A program made the translations under genes and the position numbers. Below the pieces are notes generated by a model. That model worked only from the letters and a program-made list of their open reading frames with translations. It was not told where the DNA came from and ran no database searches. From contig NZ_JAIRBM010000012.1 of NCBI RefSeq assembly GCF_020089865.1, forward strand, positions 62,001 to 126,000: 64,000 bases of DNA, written 5' to 3'. Shown piece after piece: positions 30,498 through 37,418 of the stretch (positions are counted from its first letter, which is position 1; every line of letters begins with the position of its first letter). The DNA is from Microvirga puerhi (GTDB lineage: Bacteria > Pseudomonadota > Alphaproteobacteria > Rhizobiales > Beijerinckiaceae).

Positions 30498-31808
30498 TTA
30501 GCGGCTGACGGTCCGCTCGAACTGGCGCAGGAGCTGGTTGCCGCGAGACACAGCAGCGTCCAGGGCATCCTTAGCGGACTTCTGGCCCGCCAGCGCCGCT
30601 TCGATTTCCTCGGACCAGACATCGCGCATCTGGACCATGTTGCCGAGGCGCAGACCGCGGGAATTCTCGGTCGGCTCCTTGTTGGTCAGCTCGATCAGGG
30701 GCGTCTGCAGAACCGGGTTCTTCTCGTAGAAGCCGGAGGCCTTGGTCTTCTCATAGGCGGCCTTCGTGATCGGGAGATAGCCCGATTCCTGGTGCAGCTT
30801 GGCCTGACGGTCGGTGTCGGACAGGAAGGCGAGGAACTTGGCAACGCCCTTGTACTCTTCAGGGGTCTTGCCGCCCATTACCCAAAGCGAAGCGCCGCCG
30901 ATGATGGAGTTCTGCGGAGCGCCCTGCACATCCGGATAGTACGGCATCGGCACGGACGTGAAGTCGAACTTCGCGTTAGCCTTCACGTTGCCGTAGAAGC
31001 CCGAGGAGGTGAGCATGATGGCGCATTCGCCCGAGGTGAAGCGGCCCTCGGAGCGGCTGTCACGGCCGGAATAGTCGTAGGTCTTGTCCTTCTGGAGCTC
31101 GACCAGCTTCTCGAGATGCTTCACGTGGAGCGGCGAGTTGAACTTCAGCTCGGTGTCGAAGCCGTCCAGGCCGTTGGCCTTTGTCGACAGCGGGACGTTG
31201 TGCCAAGCGGAGAACTGCTCGATCATGGCCCAGGTCGTCCATGCGGAGGTGAAGCCGCAGGTGCTGTGGCCGGCGGCCTTCAGCTTCTTGCCCGCCTCGA
31301 ACACGTCCGGCCAGGTCTTCGGAATTTCGGTGACGCCGGCCTTCTTCAGCTCATCCTTGTTGATCCACATGACCATCGAGGACGAGTTGAACGGGAACGA
31401 GAGCATCTCGCCCTTTGCGGTCGAATAATAACCCGTGATGGTCGGCAGATAGGCCTGCGGGTCGAACTTCTCGCCCGCATCGGCCATCAGCTGGTAGACC
31501 GGCTTGATGGCGCCCTTCGCGCCCATCATGGTCGCGGTACCGACTTCGAAGACCTGCAGGATGTGGGGAGCATTGCCAGCGCGGAAGGCGGCGATGCCGG
31601 CATTCATCGTGTCGGCATACTGTCCCTTGTAGCTGACGACGACCTTGTAGTCCTTCTGCGAATTGTTGAATTCCTCGGCGAGGCGGTTCACCACGTCGTT
31701 GTTGGCGCCCGTCATGGCATGCCACCACTGGATCTCCGTCTGCGCGAAGGCCGAGGTGCTCGTCGCAAGGCCAAGGGCCAGCGCGGCGAGGAACGATTTA
31801 TGCTTCAT
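30498..31808 (-). CDS. ugpB: Glycerol-3-phosphate ABC transporter binding protein UgpB
   Basis: A 436-residue family-1 solute-binding protein in the periplasm. The signal peptide is residues 1-22 (MKHKSFLAALALGLATSTSAFA, then QTEIQWWH). The mature start EIQWWHAMTGANNDVVNRLAEEFN and PFNSSSMVMWINKDELKKAG match UgpB. The C-terminal AKDALDAAVSRGNQLLRQFERT is also typical. The ATG at 31808 follows GGGAGAG. Three Pho-box repeats lie about 70-98 bases upstream, fitting the phosphate-starvation control known for ugp. Confidence 0.93.
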   Translation of the reverse strand: MKHKSFLAALALGLATSTSAFAQTEIQWWHAMTGANNDVVNRLAEEFNNSQKDYKVVVSYKGQYADTMNAGIAAFRAGNAPHILQVFEVGTATMMGAKGAIKPVYQLMADAGEKFDPQAYLPTITGYYSTAKGEMLSFPFNSSSMVMWINKDELKKAGVTEIPKTWPDVFEAGKKLKAAGHSTCGFTSAWTTWAMIEQFSAWHNVPLSTKANGLDGFDTELKFNSPLHVKHLEKLVELQKDKTYDYSGRDSRSEGRFTSGECAIMLTSSGFYGNVKANAKFDFTSVPMPYYPDVQGAPQNSIIGGASLWVMGGKTPEEYKGVAKFLAFLSDTDRQAKLHQESGYLPITKAAYEKTKASGFYEKNPVLQTPLIELTNKEPTENSRGLRLGNMVQMRDVWSEEIEAALAGQKSAKDALDAAVSRGNQLLRQFERTVSR

Positions 31809-31877
31809 CACTGATCTCTCCCATATCATCCCGTCGGGGGATATTCTTGTCGTTCATCACCCCGACGCGAAGGTGGG

Positions 31878-31906
31878 ATGACGGCTTTATGACAAAAACA
31901 TGACAA
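31878..31906 (-). promoter_or_regulatory. Triple Pho-box array upstream of ugpB
   Basis: On the minus strand three 7-base direct repeats TTGTCAT, TTGTCAT and CCGTCAT are each separated by 4 bases (GTTT, AAAG). On the plus strand they start at 31900, 31889 and 31878, an exact 11-base period. PhoB binds 7-bp repeats of CTGTCAT type with 4-bp AT-rich spacers, so the array matches in sequence and geometry. It lies upstream of ugpB, a classical Pho-regulon gene. Confidence 0.82.
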
Positions 31907-32020
31907 GCATAGCCGGCTCCAAAATGGAAGCCCTTTCTTTTGTCAGGCTTAATGATGGAATCGGGAACAGCCGGACAGGGTATTCGTTGGAAAAACTCTC
32001 TCCCTACGGAACCTGTTTTC

Positions 32021-32650
32021 ATGCCTCATCTGGTCGCAGCCCTGTTCAAAGATGCTGGCCAAGCGGACAAAGCTCTGCAAGCGGTCCTGGAACTGGGCAT
32101 CCTGCCCTCCCGGATCGCCATCGCCGGGCGCCGTGAAGGCCGGGAGATCTCCTCCATCTCAGGATTCCGCACCCTCTCGATCGAGGAGGACATCGCAGAA
32201 GAGCTCAGGCGCCTTTCTCTTCCGCCTGAGGAGCTTCACGCCTTCGCGAGCAGCATTCGGAAAGGCCACACCCTCGTGGCCGTACAGGTCAGTGACGCCG
32301 AGTACAAAGAAGTCATTCGTGTCCTGCAGATGTTCGCGCCTGTCGACCTTGAAGAAGCCGGCGGTAAGAGTGCCTCGGGAAGCGCCCCTGAGGGCACAGC
32401 CCCTCTCGCAGCGGGCGTAACTGGCGGCGTGGGCGAGGGACTGACCAATACCGCCTCTCTGCCAGGTATGGGGGAGCTGGCGGGCGGAGATGACCTGGGC
32501 ACGGCAGATCTCCGGACGAGTAATCCCCGTGGGGGCAGTACGCTTCCTACCGGTCGATCGGCGGAGGCCCGAGAAACGCGGCCGGGCATCGGCGCGTTGC
32601 GCCGGGATCTGAGCCAGTCCGGGCCAGTCCGGTCCTACCGGAGCAGCTGA
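32021..32650 (+). CDS. Hypothetical protein with YflT-like (general stress 17M) N-terminal domain
   Basis: A 209-residue protein. The first 100 residues (MPHLVAALFKDAGQADKALQAV, then two charged helices and a short GHTLVAVQV strand) have the ferredoxin-like pattern of the YflT/general-stress-17M family. About 110-209 is low-complexity, rich in Gly, Ala, Ser and Thr, and probably disordered. ATG 32021 begins the domain; the frame is open further upstream without a ribosome-binding site. It is divergent from ugpB and convergent with the FAD oxidoreductase. The family name is tentative. Confidence 0.62.
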   Translation: MPHLVAALFKDAGQADKALQAVLELGILPSRIAIAGRREGREISSISGFRTLSIEEDIAEELRRLSLPPEELHAFASSIRKGHTLVAVQVSDAEYKEVIRVLQMFAPVDLEEAGGKSASGSAPEGTAPLAAGVTGGVGEGLTNTASLPGMGELAGGDDLGTADLRTSNPRGGSTLPTGRSAEARETRPGIGALRRDLSQSGPVRSYRSS

Positions 32651-32654
32651 GCCA

Positions 32655-33860
32655 TCAGATCACGTTCCGCTCCAGAAGCGGACGATTCGCAAGGACCCGC
32701 TCATAGCCGAGTTCGGATAGATCGAGCGTCCTATAGCCGCCATGAACGATCAGTTCCGCGAGACCTCTACCGATCGCCGGGGACTGCTGCAGACCATGTC
32801 CAGAAAAGCCGTTGCAGAGATAGAAATTCTCCATCTCTCCAGCCTGCCCGACGATCGCATTGTGATCGAGAAGCGACATGTCGTAGGGGCCGGACCAGGC
32901 GCGGCCGGGCTTGATCGCCTCGAAGGCCGGGACGCGGTGGGCAATCGCGGGCCAGATGAACTCCTCGAAGAACGAGAAATCGATCTCCTGGGAAGATGGA
33001 TCCTCATCGTGCCAGTCGGGATCGAGGTCCGCCTCCGGCGACGCGCCGCAAATGAAACCTTCCCCTTCAGGGCGAACATAGGCACCCGACGTATCGATCA
33101 TGAGGGGGCAGTTCTCCACCTTGTCGCGGCAGGTAAAAGTGAAGACATAGCGGCGCTTTGCCTGAACCGGGATCTCCAGCCCGGCCAATGCAGCCAGGGC
33201 CCTACCTCCAGAACCCGCGCAGTTGATGAGGTTTCCACAGGCAATTCGAGTGCCGTCGGTCAGGCGAACGGCAACGATCCGTTGCCCCTGCCGCTCCACT
33301 TCCGCGACCTCACCCTTGACGTACTCCGCCCCGAGAGAACGCGCCTTCTTCCGGAAAGCCTGAAGCAGCCCCCAGCCGTCGAACCAACCCTCGCCCGTTC
33401 GACCCCAGGTTCCCGCCGCGAGATCCTCCACGTTGAGCCAAGGGAAGCGCACGCTCAGGGCTGCCGGATCCATCAGCAGGATATCCGCTCCCTCAGCAAT
33501 CTGCAGGGCGTGATTCTCCTTCAGAATGGAGGCGCCCGCGTCCGTGGCGCAATAAAGGTAGCCGCCCTCCTTCAGGTCGATTTCCGGCCGCTCGCCATCC
33601 ACCGCGAGACGCTCGCCGATGTTGCGCAGGAATTTGATCCCATAAAGGGAGATGCGGATGTTCACCGCGCTCGAATATTGCTGGCGGATGGAGGCCGCCG
33701 ATAGGGCCGAAGCAGATAGCCGATACGTCGGATCCTTCTCGACGACGACGACACGCCCCTTGAAACCGGGATCGGACAGAAGGTGAAAGGCTGTGGAGGA
33801 GCCCATGACAGCGCCTCCAACGATCACGACATCGGCAGAATTTTCGGCGGTGGAGGTCAT
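32655..33860 (-). CDS. FAD-dependent amine/amino acid oxidoreductase (DAO family)
   Basis: A 401-residue flavoprotein of the D-amino-acid/sarcosine oxidase (DAO) fold. The dinucleotide fingerprint is VVIVGGAVMGSSTAFHL (11-27), a GGxxMG variant seen in sarcosine and dimethylglycine dehydrogenases. RLSASALSAASIRQQYS follows, and the C-terminal YLCNGFSGHGLQQSPAIGRGLAELI closes the FAD site. No signal peptide. Its start overlaps the stop of the Lrp regulator (ATGA). Opposite a lysine-type dehydrogenase operon, it may oxidise a related amine such as pipecolate or a D-amino acid; that is inference. Confidence 0.85.
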   Translation of the reverse strand: MTSTAENSADVVIVGGAVMGSSTAFHLLSDPGFKGRVVVVEKDPTYRLSASALSAASIRQQYSSAVNIRISLYGIKFLRNIGERLAVDGERPEIDLKEGGYLYCATDAGASILKENHALQIAEGADILLMDPAALSVRFPWLNVEDLAAGTWGRTGEGWFDGWGLLQAFRKKARSLGAEYVKGEVAEVERQGQRIVAVRLTDGTRIACGNLINCAGSGGRALAALAGLEIPVQAKRRYVFTFTCRDKVENCPLMIDTSGAYVRPEGEGFICGASPEADLDPDWHDEDPSSQEIDFSFFEEFIWPAIAHRVPAFEAIKPGRAWSGPYDMSLLDHNAIVGQAGEMENFYLCNGFSGHGLQQSPAIGRGLAELIVHGGYRTLDLSELGYERVLANRPLLERNVI

Positions 33861-34288
33861 CGTTCGAATTTCGTTGAAAGAATGATGGAAGATTGGGTGC
33901 GCTCGACTCCCTCGATCGCACCGATCCTGTCAATAGCGGTATCGAGCGACGGAACGTCCTCCGCCTCTACCACCGCCAGGAGATCGAAGACACCGGCGAC
34001 GGAGTGCAGAGCGCGCAATTCCTCCATGCGCTGCAAGGCAGCGACGACGCCGGCCGATGCTTTCGGCGCGACCACGATGGTGACATGGGCCCGCACCATG
34101 CGGCGGCTCACCTCCTCTGCCAGCCGCACCGTATAGCCGACGATGATGCCCCGCCGTTCGAGGCTCTCCACGCGTGCCTGGACCGTAGTCCGCGACAGAT
34201 TGAGACGTCTCGCCACCTCGGCGTGACCCATGCGGGCATTCTCGCGCAGGAGGACAATCAAGGCACGATCCGTGGGATCAAGCATCAT
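33857..34288 (-). CDS. Lrp/AsnC-family transcriptional regulator
   Basis: A 143-residue regulator. Residues 1-60 form the N-terminal winged helix-turn-helix (LDPTDRALIVLLRENARMGHAEVARRLNLSRTTVQARVESLE). A RAM ligand-binding domain follows (about 70-140, including VAGVFDLLAVVEAED). A Met pair at 34288/34285 gives the usual family start; the frame is open to 34450 without support. It is divergent from the lysine dehydrogenase-like gene and co-transcribed with the FAD oxidoreductase, so it probably senses lysine or a catabolite and controls both sides. Confidence 0.9.
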   Translation of the reverse strand: MMLDPTDRALIVLLRENARMGHAEVARRLNLSRTTVQARVESLERRGIIVGYTVRLAEEVSRRMVRAHVTIVVAPKASAGVVAALQRMEELRALHSVAGVFDLLAVVEAEDVPSLDTAIDRIGAIEGVERTQSSIILSTKFER

Positions 34289-34312
34289 TCTGACCAATCG
34301 ATACGTCGTTTT

Positions 34313-34329
34313 GCCGAAAACTAGTCGGC
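34313..34329. promoter_or_regulatory. Candidate Lrp operator in the divergent promoter region
   Basis: An inverted repeat GCCGA-N7-TCGGC with an AT-rich centre, placed 25 bases before the Lrp start and 74 bases before the divergent dehydrogenase start. Lrp/AsnC proteins prefer such interrupted palindromes. Assigned by eye. Confidence 0.35.
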
Positions 34330-34403
34330 TTTCCGTCGGCTTGTCTATGGCATTCTGCAACCATATGCCGTTTTCTGCCTCGTGAAATTCTAGGAGGTCA
34401 GGC

Positions 34404-35513
34404 ATGCATTCCATTCTCGTCATCGGCGCCGGCAAGATCGGTTCCACCATTGCCGATATGCTTCATGAAACGGGCGATTATGCCGTCACGGTTGTGGATG
34501 CTTCGGCGCAGGCTCTCGCGACGGTGGCCAGAGACGGAATCAAGACCGTCCAGCTTGACTTCAACGATGCGGTCGCGCTGCAGACGGCTCTGAAAGGACA
34601 TTATGCCGTCCTCAGCGCTGCCCCCTATCACCTTACCGGTCATGTGGCTCAGGCCGCGCGGCTCGCCGGCGTCAACTATTTCGATCTGACCGAGGACGTG
34701 GCCACGACGCGGATGGTGAAGGAACTGGCGGAGGGCGCGACGACGGCTTTCATTCCGCAGTGCGGACTTGCCCCCGGCTTCATCTCCATCGTCGCCCACG
34801 ACATTGCCAGCCGCTTTGACAAGCTCGACACGGTCCGTCTCCGGGTCGGAGCCTTGCCGCAATATCCGTCGAACGCCCTCTCCTACAACCTGACCTGGAG
34901 CACGGACGGCGTCATCAACGAATATATCGAGCGCTGCGAAGCCGTTGTCGATGGCAAGCTCCGGGAGGTCCCGGCCATGGAGGAGCTGGAGGAATTCTCC
35001 CTCGACGGCACGCGCTATGAGGCCTTCAACACGTCCGGTGGCCTCGGCACTCTCTGCGAGACCTTGGAGGGTAAGGTCCGGGCGCTCAACTACAAGACGA
35101 TCCGCTATCCGGGCCACTGCGCCCTGATGCGGGTTCTCCTCAACGACCTCCAGCTGCGCAATCGCCGAGAGGTCCTGAAGGACATTCTCGAACAGGCGGT
35201 TCCTTCCACGATGCAGGACATGGTGATCGTGTTCGTGACCGTGACCGGAGAGCGCAATGGTCGCCACGTCCAGGAAACTTATGCGCGCAGCCTCTACGGC
35301 CAGACGATTGCCGGCAAGACGCGCACGGCCATTCAGGTGACCACGGCGGCCGGGATCTGCGCCATGCTGGACCTTCTGGTGGCCGGCAAGATCGAGAAGA
35401 AGGGCTTCCGCCGACAGGAGGAAATCGATCTCGATACCTTCCTGGCCAACCGCTTCGGCAAAGTCTATGCGGGCGAGCGCTTCGACGAGAAGGCACGCCT
35501 CGCCGTTGCCTAA
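34404..35513 (+). CDS. Saccharopine dehydrogenase-family protein, probable L-lysine 6-dehydrogenase
   Basis: A 369-residue NAD(P)-dependent enzyme. The Rossmann fingerprint GAGKIG is at 8-13, followed by VVDAS and LSAAPYHLTGHVAQAA. The second domain has FIPQCGLAPGFISIVAHDIA, typical of saccharopine dehydrogenase and lysine 6-dehydrogenase. Length and the GLAPG block match lysine 6-dehydrogenase, which converts lysine to aminoadipate semialdehyde. A strong TAGGAGG site precedes ATG 34404. The next gene encodes the aldehyde dehydrogenase for that product, which supports the reading. A saccharopine-forming partner (lysine-ketoglutarate reductase) is not present. Confidence 0.82.
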   Translation: MHSILVIGAGKIGSTIADMLHETGDYAVTVVDASAQALATVARDGIKTVQLDFNDAVALQTALKGHYAVLSAAPYHLTGHVAQAARLAGVNYFDLTEDVATTRMVKELAEGATTAFIPQCGLAPGFISIVAHDIASRFDKLDTVRLRVGALPQYPSNALSYNLTWSTDGVINEYIERCEAVVDGKLREVPAMEELEEFSLDGTRYEAFNTSGGLGTLCETLEGKVRALNYKTIRYPGHCALMRVLLNDLQLRNRREVLKDILEQAVPSTMQDMVIVFVTVTGERNGRHVQETYARSLYGQTIAGKTRTAIQVTTAAGICAMLDLLVAGKIEKKGFRRQEEIDLDTFLANRFGKVYAGERFDEKARLAVA

Positions 35514-35598
35514 AGTTGTCTTACTGCGCCGCAGTTTTGACGACGAACCGGATCCAATTCCTCGAAAACGGCTCCGGCAGATCGCTTCACAAGACTGG

Positions 35599-35672
35599 GA
35601 TCATGCCTGGAGTCTTTCCGAAATGGCATGATCTTATTCGGGAAAAGCGGTTCTCGCTTTTCCCGATCATGC
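35599..35672. repeat. REP-like composite palindrome with alternative pairings
   Basis: GATCATGCC at 35599-35607 pairs with GGCATGATC at 35625-35633. The second arm can instead pair with GATCATGC at 35665-35672, enclosing a perfect 11-bp stem (CGGGAAAAGCG at 35639-35649 with CGCTTTTCCCG at 35655-35665). The unit resembles the abundant GATCATGC-flanked palindromes of rhizobial genomes. It lies in the 257-base gap between the dehydrogenase and aldehyde dehydrogenase genes; no other gene is visible in that gap. Confidence 0.75.
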
Positions 35673-35770
35673 TTTAAAGACGGTGGCACATATGCCGCCG
35701 GTTTGTTCAAGGACAAGCGGAGGTGGTGAGCTCAGCCGAGCCCGAGCACCCGTTTCATGGGAGATTGAAG

Positions 35771-37336
35771 ATGTCCGCCCGCGACCAAGCTGCCCTTAAG
35801 GCCGTCCACGCCGCTCCAACCAGCGTTGCTGAGGAAGCGCGTTCTATCCTCACCCGCCTCGGCGTCCCCGCCAGCGTCTTCGCACCCTCGGGCCGCCCGG
35901 CCCTCTCGCCGATCTCAGGCGAGACGATCGTTCACGTCCGCGAGACCACTCCGGACGAGGCAAAAGCCGCCATTGCCCGCGCCGATGCAGCCTTCAAGGC
36001 CTGGCGCAAGATTCCCGCTCCGAAGCGGGGTGAGTTCGTGCGCCTGATCGGCGAAGAGCTGCGGGCTGCAAAGAACGATCTCGGCCGTCTCGTGACGCTC
36101 GAAGCCGGGAAGGTCACATCCGAAGGCCTCGGCGAGGTCCAGGAGATGATCGACATCTGCGATTTCGCCGTCGGTCTCTCGCGTCAGCTCTACGGCCTGA
36201 CCATCGCAACCGAGCGTGCCGACCATCGCATGATGGAAACCTGGCATCCGCTTGGCGTCTGCGGCGTCATTTCCGCCTTCAACTTCCCGGTCGCAGTGTG
36301 GTCGTGGAACGCGGCGCTCGCTTTCGTCTGCGGCGATTCCGTCGTGTGGAAGCCGTCAGAAAAGTCGCTCCTGACGGCGCTCGCCACCCAGGCCATCGTC
36401 GAGCGCGCCGCCAAGCGGTTCGGCGGCGTGCCGGAAGGCCTCTCGGAAGTCCTCCTCGGCGGTCGTGAGATCGGGGAGATCCTCGTCGACGACCACCGCG
36501 TTCCGGTGCTGTCCGCCACGGGTTCGACAGCCATGGGCCGTCAGGTCGGCCCCAAGCTCGCCGCCCGCTTTGCCCGCGCCATTCTTGAGCTCGGTGGCAA
36601 CAACGCTGCCATCGTCGCGCCGAGCGCCGATCTCGATCTCGCCCTGCGCGGCATCGCCTTCGCGGCCATGGGCACGGCAGGGCAGCGCTGCACGACCCTG
36701 CGTCGCCTCTTCGTTCACGACAGCGTCTACGACAAGCTCGTGCCGCGTCTGAAGAAGGTCTATTCTGGCGTAAAGATCGGTGATCCGCGCGCCGAGGGCG
36801 TCCTCGTCGGCCCGCTGATCGACAAGGCGGCCTTCGACGGCATGGAGCGCGCGCTCGACGAGGCCCGCGCCGCCGGCGGCACCGTTCATGGCGGCGGCCG
36901 TTTCACGGAAGGCGAATGCGCCAATGGCTTCTATGCCAAGCCCGCATTGGTGGAAATGCCCGAGCAGAAGGGTCCTGTGCTGCGGGAGACCTTCGCGCCG
37001 ATCCTCTACGTGATGCGCTATACGGATTTCGACGCCGTGCTCGAGCAGCACAATGCGGTCGGCGCCGGCCTGTCGTCGTCCATCTTCACCCTCGACATGC
37101 GCGAGGCCGAGACCTTCATCTCCGCCGCGGGCTCCGATTGCGGTATCGCCAACGTCAACATTGGCCCTTCAGGTGCCGAGATCGGCGGCGCGTTCGGTGG
37201 CGAGAAAGAGACGGGCGGCGGCCGCGAGGCCGGTTCGGATGCCTGGAAGGCCTATATGCGCCGAGCCACCAACACCATCAATTACGGCAAGACCCTTCCG
37301 CTCGCCCAGGGCGTGAAGTTCGACGTCGACGCTTAA
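35771..37336 (+). CDS. Aldehyde dehydrogenase, ALDH7 (aminoadipate-semialdehyde dehydrogenase) type
   Basis: A 521-residue NAD-dependent aldehyde dehydrogenase. Catalytic Cys307 is in GTAGQRCTTLRRLF and general base Glu273 in LELGGNNAAIV. NVNIGPSGAEIGGAFGGEK and the TNTINYGKTLPLAQGVKF ending are characteristic of the ALDH7/antiquitin group, which oxidises alpha-aminoadipate semialdehyde to 2-aminoadipate. GGGAG lies 8 bases before ATG 35771. Following the lysine dehydrogenase-like gene, it forms the second step of lysine degradation. A palindromic terminator follows. Confidence 0.9.
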   Translation: MSARDQAALKAVHAAPTSVAEEARSILTRLGVPASVFAPSGRPALSPISGETIVHVRETTPDEAKAAIARADAAFKAWRKIPAPKRGEFVRLIGEELRAAKNDLGRLVTLEAGKVTSEGLGEVQEMIDICDFAVGLSRQLYGLTIATERADHRMMETWHPLGVCGVISAFNFPVAVWSWNAALAFVCGDSVVWKPSEKSLLTALATQAIVERAAKRFGGVPEGLSEVLLGGREIGEILVDDHRVPVLSATGSTAMGRQVGPKLAARFARAILELGGNNAAIVAPSADLDLALRGIAFAAMGTAGQRCTTLRRLFVHDSVYDKLVPRLKKVYSGVKIGDPRAEGVLVGPLIDKAAFDGMERALDEARAAGGTVHGGGRFTEGECANGFYAKPALVEMPEQKGPVLRETFAPILYVMRYTDFDAVLEQHNAVGAGLSSSIFTLDMREAETFISAAGSDCGIANVNIGPSGAEIGGAFGGEKETGGGREAGSDAWKAYMRRATNTINYGKTLPLAQGVKFDVDA

Positions 37337-37356
37337 AGTCACATCACATCCCGATG

Positions 37357-37380
37357 CGGAGGGCGGCATGCCGCCCTCCG
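37357..37380 (+). terminator. Palindromic terminator after the aldehyde dehydrogenase gene
   Basis: A perfect 24-base palindrome (CGGAGGGCGGCA and its complement) followed by a pyrimidine-rich TCTCTTTCCTGTCTTTTCC tract. Partial termination before the ThDP-enzyme gene is likely. Confidence 0.7.
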
Positions 37381-37418
37381 TCTCTTTCCTGTCTTTTCCC
37401 TTTCATCGCGAGCCTCCC

